Of a DNA stretch of 64,000 bases, positions 48,932-57,800 are shown one piece after another. Made by a program: the position numbers and the translations under genes. Origin of the DNA: Collinsella sp. AF25-2LB. GTDB taxonomy: Bacteria > Actinomycetota > Coriobacteriia > Coriobacteriales > Coriobacteriaceae. The notes under the pieces are model-generated. The model was not told the origin of the DNA, ran no database searches, and saw only the letters and a program-made list of their open reading frames with translations. How positions within the stretch are numbered: position 1 is the stretch's first letter; every line of letters starts with the position of its first letter. Where the stretch lies: contig NZ_QRUF01000007.1 of NCBI RefSeq assembly GCF_003458415.1, positions 1 through 64,000 of the forward strand. The letters are read 5' to 3'.

Positions 48932-48971
48932 AAACGTGTTTGAATTGTAGGCTAATGGCCACGTGCACTTG

Positions 48972-49469
48972 CTAGCGCTCGCGAGCAACGATGAGCTGGT
49001 CCATCTCTTCGACATGCACGCCAACGGAACCCTTGATGCTCGAGAACTCAACGGAGTTGCACACCAAGATGGGAACCGTCACATCGTAGCCTTCGGCAGC
49101 AATTGCCTCGCGATCGAACTCAATGAGCACATCGCCCTTATGGACGATGTCACCCACTTGCGCATGTACGGTAAAGTGCTTGCCCTCGAGCTGAACGGTA
49201 TCCAAACCAACGTGGATGAGCACGTCCAAGCCATCGACCGTGTTAAGCGCAACGGCGTGTCCCGTAGGAAAAATGGCCTCGACCTTGGCATCAGCCGGTG
49301 CAATCACACGCGTTCCGGTGGGCTGAATCGCCACGCCCTGGCCCAAAAGGCCGGTAGCAAACGTCTGATCGTTTACCTCGGAGAGCGGAATGACGTCACC
49401 CGAGATGGGAGCATCCAACGTAAGGACTCGACCACGCATACCAAAAGACCTTAGGACTTTAGTGAACAT
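48972..49469 (-). CDS. crr: PTS glucose-type EIIA protein
   Basis: The 165-residue protein is a free EIIA of the glucose class. H86 (LIHVGLDTV) accepts phosphate from HPr and H71 (TGHAVAL) is the second conserved active-site His. The N-terminal LDAPISGDVIPLSEV and the GDVLIEFD motif complete the fold. It can serve EIICB transporters lacking their own EIIA, such as the alpha-glucoside EIICB at 18,304; that pairing is an inference. Confidence 0.92.
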   Translation of the reverse strand: MFTKVLRSFGMRGRVLTLDAPISGDVIPLSEVNDQTFATGLLGQGVAIQPTGTRVIAPADAKVEAIFPTGHAVALNTVDGLDVLIHVGLDTVQLEGKHFTVHAQVGDIVHKGDVLIEFDREAIAAEGYDVTVPILVCNSVEFSSIKGSVGVHVEEMDQLIVARER

Positions 49470-49540
49470 GCTCCCCCTCGGACATACCGATCAACCAAAA
49501 TAACCTTAACAGTTTACCACTTGGCACCCGTTTTTGACCA

Positions 49541-50878
49541 TTAGGGAAGTTCGCGCTTGACAACCTCGACGATGTCGTCGACAACGCGCTGGGTCAGCTC
49601 GTGCGTCTCGGCCTCGGCCATCACGCGGACCAGCGGCTCGGTACCACTCGGGCGCACCAGAATGCGGCCGCGGCCATCAAGCTCCTTCTCGGCAGCAGCG
49701 ACGGCATCCCAGATGGGCTGGCAATCGTCCAGACCAGCCTTGTTGTCGGAATGCACGTTGACGAGTACCTGCGGGTACTTCTTCATGATGCCGGCAAGAT
49801 CGGTGAGGGTACGACCGGTGCGCTTGAGCACGGCCAGCAGCTGCAGAGCCGTCACCAGGCCGTCACCGGTGGTGTTGTGCTCCAGGAAGATGATGTGGCC
49901 GGACTGTTCGCCGCCGATGACGGCGCCGTCCGCGAGCATGCGCTCCAGAACGTAGCGGTCGCCCACGGCGGTCTGAACCATCTCGAAGCCCTGCTCCTTC
50001 ATAGCGATGGAGAAGCCCAGGTTGCACATGACGGTCGAGACGATCTCGGAGTTGGCGAGCTTGCCGCGAGCGGCAAGGTCAGAACCGCAGATAGCCAGGA
50101 TGTAGTCACCGTCGATCTCATTGCCCTCGCTGTCCACGAACAGTACGCGGTCGGCGTCGCCGTCGTGGGCCAGACCGATGTCAGCATGGGTGCGCAGCAC
50201 GAGCTCGCGCAAGGGCTCGAGATGCGTAGAACCGCACTCAACGTTAATGTCGGTGCCGCAATAATCGGTGTTGATGGCATGGACCGTAGCACCCAGGCGC
50301 TGCAGCGCGGCGGGCGTGGTCTGGCAAGAAGCACCGTGGCCGCAGTCGACGGCAACGACCAGGCCGTCGAGCCTCAGGCCATCGAGCGTATCGATGGCAT
50401 GATCGACATATGCCTTGCGGGCATCCTTCATCTTGATGATGTGGCCCACGCCGGCACCGGTCGGCAGCGTGTCGGCAGCCATGGCTTCCTCGGACATGAC
50501 CCAGGCGCTGATCTCTTCCTCGACAGCATCGGGAAGCTTCATGCCCTTGCGGCTAAAGAACTTGATGCCGTTGAACTCCGGCGGATTATGCGAAGCAGAG
50601 ATGACGATGCCGCCGTCGAGCTCGTTTTGAACGGTGAGCAGGGCCACGGCCGGCGTGGGGATGACGCCGCAGCAATGCGGGCGGCCGCCCTCGGCCATAA
50701 TGCCAGCGGTCAGAGCGCTCTCGAGCATGGTGCCCGAAAGACGCGTGTCGCGGCCGATGCAGATATCCGGACCAAGAAACTTGGTCGCCGCGCGGCCCAG
50801 GCGAAACGCGAGGTCGCACGAGAGGCCGGCATTGGCGACGCCACGAACGCCGTCGGTACCGAAGATGTTCTGGGGCAT
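49541..50878 (-). CDS. glmM: Phosphoglucosamine mutase
   Basis: The 445-residue enzyme interconverts glucosamine-6-phosphate and glucosamine-1-phosphate for cell-wall precursor synthesis. The phosphoserine is S96 (ISASHNP), the metal loop is HDGDADRVLF, and the C-terminal phosphate site is RPSGTEPLVRVM. It lies downstream of rpsI with a terminator between. With nagB nearby, the region controls the amino-sugar pool in both directions. Confidence 0.96.
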   Translation of the reverse strand: MPQNIFGTDGVRGVANAGLSCDLAFRLGRAATKFLGPDICIGRDTRLSGTMLESALTAGIMAEGGRPHCCGVIPTPAVALLTVQNELDGGIVISASHNPPEFNGIKFFSRKGMKLPDAVEEEISAWVMSEEAMAADTLPTGAGVGHIIKMKDARKAYVDHAIDTLDGLRLDGLVVAVDCGHGASCQTTPAALQRLGATVHAINTDYCGTDINVECGSTHLEPLRELVLRTHADIGLAHDGDADRVLFVDSEGNEIDGDYILAICGSDLAARGKLANSEIVSTVMCNLGFSIAMKEQGFEMVQTAVGDRYVLERMLADGAVIGGEQSGHIIFLEHNTTGDGLVTALQLLAVLKRTGRTLTDLAGIMKKYPQVLVNVHSDNKAGLDDCQPIWDAVAAAEKELDGRGRILVRPSGTEPLVRVMAEAETHELTQRVVDDIVEVVKRELP

Positions 50879-50930
50879 AGGATCGCTCCTTCCCTAGCAG
50901 GCGATATGCAACCGCCCGCCCTAGTCGAAA

Positions 50931-50971
50931 AAGAAAAGCGGGACCCGCCGAGGAATCGGCAGGCCCCGCTT
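50931..50971 (-). terminator. Terminator after rpsI
   Basis: AAGCGGG-type arms (50936-50971) with GCCGA/TCGGC at the top form a long stem, and a T-rich stretch follows on the minus strand. Confidence 0.8.
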
Positions 50972-51001
50972 GTACATTGTATCTCGAAAGGAGATAAAAC
51001 C

Positions 51002-51397
<396 letters not shown>

Positions 51398-51399
51398 CT

Positions 51400-51843
51400 T
51401 TAAGCCTCCAGCTCAATCTTCGTGGGGTTCTGGGCAGCGTGCGGATGCTCGGCACCAGCGTAGACCTTAAGCTTGGTCATCTGGGCACGGCCGAGGGTGG
51501 TCTTGGGCAGCATACCGCGAACGGCGCGCTCGATGACCTTCTCCGGGTGCTTCTCCATAGCCTGGCGGAAGCTCTCAGCCTTGAGGCCGCCGTTGTAGCC
51601 GCTGTGGCGATAATAGGTCTTCGTGTCGGCCTTGTTACCGGTAAGCTGGACCTTATCGGCGTTGATGACGACAACGAAGTCGCCGCAGTCGCTGTTGGGC
51701 GTGAACTGGGGCTTGTTCTTACCGCGCAGGATCATTGCGATCTGGGTGGCAAGACGGCCCAGGACAGCACCATCGGCGTCGACGAGAACCCAGTTGCGCT
51801 GGACCTCGCCCTGCTTGGCGTAGTGAGTCGATTTCGAAATCAC
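51400..51843 (-). CDS. rplM: 50S ribosomal protein L13
   Basis: The 147-residue protein begins [20 protein letters not shown] and contains [21 protein letters not shown] and [12 protein letters not shown], all L13 marks. The start is GTG at 51843 with GGAGGAG just upstream. The leader (51,844-51,970) has a GTTAC ... GTAAC dyad (about 51872-51902) that could be an autoregulatory or attenuator structure; this is untested. Confidence 0.98.
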   Translation of the reverse strand: MISKSTHYAKQGEVQRNWVLVDADGAVLGRLATQIAMILRGKNKPQFTPNSDCGDFVVVINADKVQLTGNKADTKTYYRHSGYNGGLKAESFRQAMEKHPEKVIERAVRGMLPKTTLGRAQMTKLKVYAGAEHPHAAQNPTKIELEA

Positions 51844-52036
51844 TTAGACTCCTCCATGTACAGTACGTGTTGTTACAGAGATTCACGGGGCTCTGCAAGT
51901 AACCCGTCCATATTACCCCGCTCGCCGTACGAGTCAACAGGTATTTTGGCTCCGACCAGAGTTTCTGCACATGTCATCCACGAGCCGTGATTTTCCAGCT
52001 CTTTAGCTGTTGTCATTTTTTGAGGGTTCGCCGTCG

Positions 52037-52915
52037 CTAGCGCTCAACGAACTCTTGGATTTCCGCGAGCAGGCGCTTTGCCTCCTGACGTCCCTGGATA
52101 TACAAGTCCAAAAGCTTTGCCGAATCGTGCTCGACATGGCCGACCTCGACCGGCTTTTGCGGAGCGACGACCAACGCACGACCCTCGCGCTCATACTTCC
52201 ACAGGTGCATGCGCTGGATGTTGTAACGGTCGTGGCGCGTCTCGATAGCCTCGAGCAGATAGGGGTAGTCGGCATAGCGGGCGCGCGCGGCCGGCAAAAA
52301 CTCGTAGGGCTTTTTCTCGTACGAGCGGTCCTGCGTGACGATGACGACCGCACGGTCGAAGCCCGCCTCCTCGAGCACATGCTCGATGGGGACCGAATCG
52401 GCTACGCCGCCGTCGACGTATTTGTGCCCGTCTATCTCGACCGGCGGCGTCACCAGCGGCAACGAAGTCGAGGCGCGCACGGCGTCGAGATCGAGCACAG
52501 CGCTTTTGACCGGCAGGTACGTGGCGGTTCCAAAGAGCATGTCCGTCGCGACGGCGTACATCTCGATGGGGCTCGCGTCGAACGTCTCGTTGTCAAAGGG
52601 ATCCAGGCGGTCCTGGACATCGTTGAAGATAAAGTCGTAGCCGACGATAGAGCCCGTGGATGCAAACGATGCGGCGCCCATGAAGCGGTTGTCATTGCAG
52701 AAAGCCAGGTTGATGCGGTTGGCACGGCCGATCTGGTGCGACTTATAGTTCACGCCGTTGAGGGCGCCGGCCGATACACCGTAGACAGCCGGAATCTCGA
52801 CGCCGGCCTCCATGAGAACGTCGAGCACGCCCGCGGTAAACTGCCCGCGAAAACTACCGCCCTCCAGGACGAGCGCGACCTTGCCGGCGTTCTTTGCCTT
52901 ATCTTCTGCAGTCAT
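52037..52915 (-). CDS. Patatin-like phospholipase
   Basis: The 292-residue protein is a cytosolic RssA/YjjU-type patatin. The oxyanion loop is EGGSFRGQFTAGV, the nucleophile is S48 in GVSAG and the dyad aspartate is D168 in VDGG. The lipid substrate is unknown. AGGAGG lies six bases before ATG 52915. No secretion signal is present. Confidence 0.88.
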   Translation of the reverse strand: MTAEDKAKNAGKVALVLEGGSFRGQFTAGVLDVLMEAGVEIPAVYGVSAGALNGVNYKSHQIGRANRINLAFCNDNRFMGAASFASTGSIVGYDFIFNDVQDRLDPFDNETFDASPIEMYAVATDMLFGTATYLPVKSAVLDLDAVRASTSLPLVTPPVEIDGHKYVDGGVADSVPIEHVLEEAGFDRAVVIVTQDRSYEKKPYEFLPAARARYADYPYLLEAIETRHDRYNIQRMHLWKYEREGRALVVAPQKPVEVGHVEHDSAKLLDLYIQGRQEAKRLLAEIQEFVER

Positions 52916-53010
52916 GTTGACCTCCTGCTGTTTCGTTTTGGCTTTCTTCTACCCAGTTTTGGGATGGAGGGCGCGCAGGTTTTGGAGTTGAGGAGGGCGG
53001 AGCGGTCGGC

Positions 53011-53286
53011 GGGAAAGCGTGCCCCGTTCTCAGAGCAAATTCCGGGTCGTATTTTCCGCTGAGCCCGCCATCTGGAAAATGAATCCCATTCCGAGCTTAG
53101 ATTCCGGGATGCGCTTTCCGCTTGAGCTGCCATTGGGAAAGCATGTCCCACTCTACGGCGGGATTCCGGGTCGCAGTTTCCGCTTGAGGCGCCATCCGGA
53201 AACTACGTCCCAGTCTGAGCGCGGATTCCGGGATGGACTTTCCGCCTGGGCCGCCATTGGGAAAGCGTGTCCCGGCCTGCGTTGAC
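53011..53286. repeat. 62-bp tandem repeat array, about 4.5 copies
   Basis: ATTCCGGG recurs at 53039, 53101, 53163 and 53225, exactly 62 bp apart. A partial copy of the second half of the unit starts in phase at 53011. Copies differ at 10-15 positions. Each holds a TTTCC ... GGAAA dyad (16-17 base loop). Since 62 is not a multiple of three, it is not coding on either strand. Confidence 0.85.
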
Positions 53287-53306
53287 GCGGCATTTTCTTT
53301 ACGCCC

Positions 53307-53546
53307 GCGCCCTGCACAGAGTTCGATTCTCCGCGGTTTGGGGGATCCGTTGATGGGTTGAGGCCAGGGCAAGACGCCCGATCGGCATCGCATCTATATC
53401 TGGCTGAAGCATTGCGCGGAGAATCCGCGTATTTGCTTCGCAAATACGCGCCGGCTTCGGCCGCCTACCGGCGTCCTCGCCCGCTCGCTACAAACGCTTC
53501 GCGTTTGCTTAACGCTCGCGCCCTGCATAGAGTTCGATTCTCCGCG
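53307..53546. repeat. Two tmRNA T-arm copies with hairpins, downstream of tmRNA
   Basis: GAGTTCGATTCTCCGCGG occurs at 53319-53336 and 53530-53547 on the plus strand, each preceded by GCGCCCTGCA(C/T)A. tmRNA is on the minus strand and carries the same T-arm, so these are inverted copies. Between them lie hairpins at 53492-53506 (AAACGC-TTC-GCGTTT) and 53426-53450 (11-bp stem). The layout mirrors that after tRNA-Glu. Confidence 0.8.
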
Positions 53547-53560
53547 GTACGGACTAGAAA

Positions 53561-53595
53561 TAAAAAGGCAGGTAGATATAAATATCTACCTGCCT
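53561..53595 (-). terminator. Terminator after tmRNA
   Basis: AGGCAGGTAGATA pairs perfectly with TATCTACCTGCCT (loop TAAA), and TTTTTATTT follows on the minus strand, eight bases beyond the tmRNA CCA end. Confidence 0.9.
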
Positions 53596-53603
53596 GTTAC
53601 TTA

Positions 53604-53968
53604 TGGTGGAGGCGCGGAGAATCGAACTCCGGTCCACGAAAGCCCCCTGATTGGCATCTCCAAGCTCAGTCGCTGGTTTAGTCTCGGACGCTTTGCGCGC
53701 AGCGACACGCTCGCGGCGTCCTAACCGGTTCGGTCTTAGCCTGCGCCATACCGATTACGTGCGCAGGAGCATTCCCCTAACATGACGTCGCGCCGGTGTC
53801 GGGGAAATCACCGGGTTGACGCGCCGCTATAAACTAAGCAGCGAGAGCCATAGGCTCAAAAGAAGAGTTGTTGTCAATTCAATTTGACGGTACCCCTGTT
53901 TAACGAGGCGAGGAGACCTCGGCTTGCTTCCTCTCTCAGAGCTATCGTGTCGAAACCAGTCGCCCCCG
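53604..53968 (-). ncRNA. ssrA: Transfer-messenger RNA
   Basis: The 365-base RNA begins GGGGGCGACUGGUUUCGACA and ends CUCCGCGCCUCCACCA with encoded CCA; the seven-pair acceptor GGGGGCG/CGCCUCC (one G-U) closes. The T-arm is GGAGTTCGATTCTCC. The tag reading frame (53875 down to 53834) encodes DNNSSFEPMALAA and ends at UAG; the residue before Asp depends on the resume codon, which I take as GAC. It frees stalled ribosomes and marks products for proteolysis. Confidence 0.95.
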
Positions 53969-54204
53969 AATGTCGGGAAAGTCTGGATGGCACTGGGCAC
54001 GAGCGCCCAACACCCGTCGACTTTTCAAGGAACACGCGGGGTGAACCCCGCTCGTGGATAGCTATCTTACCACGTTCTAAAGGCAGACAGCTGTTCTATG
54101 CACGAGCTGTGAAGACCCCAATGTGCGCCGCACTTCGCACTTTTGCTACCGATCGCGTAACGTATATTTTCGCCAAGCAAAACTGACCCGTCGAAAGGAC
54201 CGTT
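53969..54204. other. Promoter region of tmRNA and the 54,205 gene
   Basis: No gene is seen in 236 bases. The left part must hold the ssrA promoter. GCGGGGTGAACCCCGC (54030-54046) forms a small hairpin upstream. Confidence 0.35.
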
Positions 54205-54639
54205 ATGGATACCAAGCAGCAACTCATCAATGCCCTCACAGGCCTGGGCTCAACCATTACCGAAGCTATGGATGTCATCGAAGGCTTTGTCCCCTGCGGA
54301 CATCCCGCCCTCACGGTTTCGAACGCACTCGTCGCGCTGGACGCTGACGATGATGCAGCTCTCGCCCAGCAGCTTGAGACCGTCGAGGGCTTTATCGACC
54401 ACGTGAGCGAGAACCGCGGCGTGACCGCCTACCACGGCATCGAGGTCGAGCTCGCGGGTCCCAAAGCCGATCTGCTCGCAGCAATCCGCGAGGTAGGCGC
54501 CCTTATGCAGACCGCAGGCGTCAAGAACACCCAGGTCAACGAGTGGGTCTACCGCAGTCTGGCAGCACTCGACAGCTCCGAAGAAAAGGCAGCCGAGCAG
54601 CTCGCAGAAAGTCCCGCCATTAAGGCCGAGCTTTTGTAA
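54205..54639 (+). CDS. Hypothetical helical protein
   Basis: I do not recognise this 144-residue protein. It is acidic, soluble and mostly helical, with no enzyme motif (NALVALDADDDAALAQQLET; LLAAIREVGALMQTAGVKN). It starts after a GAAAGGA site. A hairpin (54648-54685) separates it from the convergent PIN toxin gene. GC and codon use match the surrounding core genome. Confidence 0.6.
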   Translation: MDTKQQLINALTGLGSTITEAMDVIEGFVPCGHPALTVSNALVALDADDDAALAQQLETVEGFIDHVSENRGVTAYHGIEVELAGPKADLLAAIREVGALMQTAGVKNTQVNEWVYRSLAALDSSEEKAAEQLAESPAIKAELL

Positions 54640-54647
54640 ATAGCAGA

Positions 54648-54685
54648 CGCGGGCCCCTTGGCGCATCGTCGTCCAAGAGGCCCGC
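54648..54685. terminator. Bidirectional hairpin between convergent genes
   Basis: GCGGGCCCCTTGG pairs with CCAAGAGGCCCGC with one mismatch. It lies between the 54,205 gene and the PIN toxin gene. Confidence 0.6.
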
Positions 54686-54697
54686 AAACAGTTCGCG

Positions 54698-55213
54698 TCA
54701 ACCGATAGCCGCGCCGCCGCGTTCGGCCAGAGCAAGAATCGGCATCATTTGGCGCGGGGTCTTTGCTGCGAGATCGGCATGTTCGAGCAGCTTTCGATCG
54801 TTAGTCACCAAGTAATCGACCTGCGCGCGCTTGCACGCGGCGAGCACCAAGTTGTCCTCGTAATCGCGATGGAGCGCTAAGTATTTGTCGGCCAGCCAAA
54901 GGTCCGACGCATCTGCACCAACGGCCATGGCGTTTTCGGTCATGTTCCGAACAAACGCCAACGCCGCATCGCCAATTGCACGGGCAGATGCCTCGTCGAT
55001 CGCTCCCCCGCTGGCAAGAACGCTACGCTTCAGCTCATGTTGGACAACGTACAGCACGTCCTTAGCGATATACACCGGGAAGAACAGCAATGCCCCCGTC
55101 TCCGCCGCCTGCCCAATAAACGCACGCGCGGCAAGCGACTCGGCATGGTCGACGCAAAACGAATCAACCCATACGTTGGCGTCCACCATGATCTTGAGAG
55201 GCGCCCCACTCAC
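54698..55213 (-). CDS. PIN-domain toxin
   Basis: The 171-residue protein has PIN nuclease acidic residues: D11 in MVDANVWVD, the central Glu/Asp in DYEDNLVLAACKRAQ, and YLVTNDRKLL. Such toxins cleave RNA. It begins with an ATGA overlap with the antitoxin stop, as in VapBC-type pairs. It is longer than many VapC toxins because of a helical insert (ASGGAIDEASARAIGDAAL). Confidence 0.82.
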   Translation of the reverse strand: MSGAPLKIMVDANVWVDSFCVDHAESLAARAFIGQAAETGALLFFPVYIAKDVLYVVQHELKRSVLASGGAIDEASARAIGDAALAFVRNMTENAMAVGADASDLWLADKYLALHRDYEDNLVLAACKRAQVDYLVTNDRKLLEHADLAAKTPRQMMPILALAERGGAAIG

Positions 55214-55545
55214 TGGATCATCCCCTTTTGGCGATAATGCTCATCCATGGCTTCGGAATAGATTGTGTCCCAACCGCGATCGTCGGATACAGGCGACGCA
55301 GCGATGCCCATATCTGCATAAAGCCGGTCTGCCGCTGCCCATGATGCGGCGAACGGAGTATCGGGCGCGACGGTCTGCTGCCGGTCGTCGACGGCCGCAA
55401 GCACTTCCTCGCACTGCCCGCCACCCTGCGCGACCTTGGCCACCACCTTTTTGATGAGCTCGGGCAGCGACCCGCCCGAAAGCCGCAGCGCCTCCTCGGC
55501 ACGCTCTTTAACCGAGCGATCTACGCGAACATTCACCTGTGCCAT
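55210..55545 (-). CDS. RelB/DinJ-type antitoxin
   Basis: The 111-residue form starts at ATG 55545 with MAQVNVRVDRSVKERAEEAL, a ribbon-helix-helix N-terminus like RelB/DinJ. GTG 55563 with AAGGGAG upstream is a possible earlier start. The C-terminal part would bind the PIN toxin, whose gene it overlaps by four bases. Pairing a DinJ-like antitoxin with a PIN toxin is a less common mix. Confidence 0.72.
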   Translation of the reverse strand: MAQVNVRVDRSVKERAEEALRLSGGSLPELIKKVVAKVAQGGGQCEEVLAAVDDRQQTVAPDTPFAASWAAADRLYADMGIAASPVSDDRGWDTIYSEAMDEHYRQKGMIQ

Positions 55546-55585
55546 GCCGCTAACAGCACCCACGTCGATCCCGCTCCCTTCAATT

Positions 55586-55622
55586 GCTAGCCATGCTAGC
55601 ACCACTTTATAGAGAAGCTAGC
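55586..55622. promoter_or_regulatory. GCTAGC operator cluster before the antitoxin
   Basis: GCTAGC occurs at 55586, 55595 and 55617. The first two are 9 bp apart and the region between contains a TATAGAG element. Repeated palindromic hexamers upstream of a ribbon-helix-helix antitoxin fit autoregulation. Confidence 0.6.
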
Positions 55623-55640
55623 AAATGGTCAAATGCAAAA

Positions 55641-55682
55641 GGCCTGCGCCCGGACGACACCGATGCCGTCTGGGCGCAGGCC
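55641..55682 (-). terminator. Terminator after the P-type ATPase
   Basis: GGCCTGCGCCCGGA and TCTGGGCGCAGGCC form a 14-bp stem with one G-T pair, and TTTTGC follows on the minus strand. Confidence 0.8.
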
Positions 55683-55706
55683 AGATAACGTGGGCGGACA
55701 CGTCTG

Positions 55707-57782
55707 CTAACGCAGGTAAGCCTTCGCGTTGCTCAGACTGTAGGCAATCGTCGAGCCGTTGTGCAGCAACGACGACGTCTGCGGAGTGATCATGCCGGTA
55801 ATACCCAATGCCAACAGCGCCGAGTTGGTGAGCATCACCTTGGAATACGAACTCGTCAGACGGTCGATAAGCCCCTGACTCATGCGGCGCAGGCGCACGA
55901 TCGCGGCCAGATCCGTATCGGTCAGAATGATATCGGCGACCTCCTTGGCGATGTCGCTTCCACCGCCCATCGCCAAGCCCACGTCTGCCAAACCGAGCGC
56001 CGGCGAATCGTTGACGCCGTCGCCTACCATGGCAACATGGCGCCCCTCGCTCTTAATGCGCTCCACATAGGCGTACTTGTCCTCGGGCAGCAGCTCGGCC
56101 TTAAACTCGTCGACACCCGCCTCGCGCGCAATCCGCTCGGCCGTGCGCTCCGAGTCGCCCGTGAGCATGACCACGTGCTTAACGCCCAACGCGTGCAAGT
56201 CGGCGATAGCCTCGCGGACCCCGGGCTTAAGCGGGTCCTCGATACCGAGCACGCCCACAACGGTGCCGTCGACCGCCAGATACAGCGGCGACAGGCCCTG
56301 CATCTGGGACTCAATGCGCTCCTTAATGTCGGAATCGAGCTGCGCGCTCTCGTCCTCAAATACAAAGTGCGCGGAACCGATGATGGCGCGACGCCCTTCA
56401 ATGGACGAAGCGATACCGTGCGCCACAATATACTCGACAGCAGCGTGACGCTCGCGGTGCTCGAGCCCACGCTCGTGAGCAGCGTTGACCACGGCACGCG
56501 CCACCGGATGCGGGAAATGCTCCTCCAAGCAAGCGGAAAGGCGCAGGATCTCGTCCTCGCTCCAGCCATCGGTGGTGAGTACGCAGGCAAGACGCGGCTG
56601 CGCCTCGGTGAGCGTGCCGGTCTTATCAAACACAATGGTGTCGGCCTTGGCAAACGACTCAAAGTACTTTGCGCCCTTGACCATGACGCCCATCTTGGCA
56701 GCATCGCTCATAGCGGTCATGACGGCAACGGAACCCGTGAGCTTGAGTGCGCACGAGTAGTCGACCATCAACGCCGCTGAGGTCTTGATAAGGCTGCGGG
56801 TGGTAAGCGCAACCAGGCCCGCGAGCAGGAAGTTCCACGGGACGATCTTGTTGGCGAGATCTTCCATGTGCGACTGGCCCTCGGACTTGAGCGAGTCGGC
56901 CGTCTGCACGAGCGAGACGATTGAGCGCAGTTTGGTTTGCGCCGTATTGGCGCGCACACGCACCAAGATGCTGCCGTCTTCCACGACGGTGCCGGCGAAC
57001 ACGTCGTCGCCCACGCTGCGCTCGACGGCCAGCGGCTCGCCGGTCAGGGTCGCCTGGTTGACCATGGCGCTCCCCTGCTCGACAACACCGTCGATGCAGA
57101 TGGACATGCCAGTACGCACGGCGACCAGATCGCCGGGCTCAAGCTCGGTCGCGGCAACACTTACCTCGGTGTCACCGACCACTTTTTGTGCCTTATCGGG
57201 CACGTCGAGCAGCGAGTTGATGAGCTCGTTTTCGCTCATGGCGCGCGTGTAGTCCTCGAGCAGCTCGCCCACGTTGAGCAGGAACATTGTCTGGCCCGCG
57301 GTGTCGACGTCGCGTTTGACGAACGAAATGCCGATGGCCGAAGCGTCGAGCACAGGAACGGTCAGACGCGGCTGCGCCAGCTCATGAAGGGCAGCGCGCA
57401 AAAATGCCATGTAACCGGCCACGACAAACACCGCACGCAGGGGCGTGGGCAAAAACCAGCGACGTGCGTAATGGGCACCGACGAGTGTCGCCAGGTCCAT
57501 AACGAGTTTGTGCTTGCGCGGCTCGAGTTGCATCACGTAGCCCGACTTGGCATCGGCGACGGCTTGAGCATCGAGTGCGCCCAAGGCGTCGAGCACGCTC
57601 GCACGACACTGCTCGTCGTACTCCAGCGCCATCTGGCCAATGCGGCCATACACGCGCACTTTGCGCACGCCGTCGATTTCGCCGCCAAGCTTAAGAAGTG
57701 CATCGAGATCGCTCTCTGGCACAGGACCCGCCAATTGAAGACGGGTCCTGCCGGGGATCTCGCTAATAATCGAGAATCTCAT
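55707..57782 (-). CDS. P1B-like heavy-metal P-type ATPase without a CPC motif
   Basis: The 691-residue pump has the actuator TLTGEP, the phosphorylated D386 in DKTGT, the P1B His-Pro site (EEHFPHPVARAV) and hinge GDGVNDSPALG. The transmembrane metal site, normally CPC or SPC, reads YSCALKLTG here, with no proline. The N-terminal 90 residues resemble a degenerate metal-binding fold (ISEIPGRTRLQL) without CxxC. The DUF6110 gene just upstream is its usual partner. The metal cannot be assigned. Confidence 0.85.
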   Translation of the reverse strand: MRFSIISEIPGRTRLQLAGPVPESDLDALLKLGGEIDGVRKVRVYGRIGQMALEYDEQCRASVLDALGALDAQAVADAKSGYVMQLEPRKHKLVMDLATLVGAHYARRWFLPTPLRAVFVVAGYMAFLRAALHELAQPRLTVPVLDASAIGISFVKRDVDTAGQTMFLLNVGELLEDYTRAMSENELINSLLDVPDKAQKVVGDTEVSVAATELEPGDLVAVRTGMSICIDGVVEQGSAMVNQATLTGEPLAVERSVGDDVFAGTVVEDGSILVRVRANTAQTKLRSIVSLVQTADSLKSEGQSHMEDLANKIVPWNFLLAGLVALTTRSLIKTSAALMVDYSCALKLTGSVAVMTAMSDAAKMGVMVKGAKYFESFAKADTIVFDKTGTLTEAQPRLACVLTTDGWSEDEILRLSACLEEHFPHPVARAVVNAAHERGLEHRERHAAVEYIVAHGIASSIEGRRAIIGSAHFVFEDESAQLDSDIKERIESQMQGLSPLYLAVDGTVVGVLGIEDPLKPGVREAIADLHALGVKHVVMLTGDSERTAERIAREAGVDEFKAELLPEDKYAYVERIKSEGRHVAMVGDGVNDSPALGLADVGLAMGGGSDIAKEVADIILTDTDLAAIVRLRRMSQGLIDRLTSSYSKVMLTNSALLALGITGMITPQTSSLLHNGSTIAYSLSNAKAYLR

Positions 57783-57800
57783 AGTTTGTGCCTGGGAGCG

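Noticed and set aside
53011..53286. CRISPR array
   Set aside because: The units are contiguous diverged repeats with no unique spacers, and no cas genes are in the window.
53011..53443. Open frames within the 62-bp repeat
   Set aside because: A 62-bp period shifts frame at every unit, so a repeated protein is not possible; the frames are chance.
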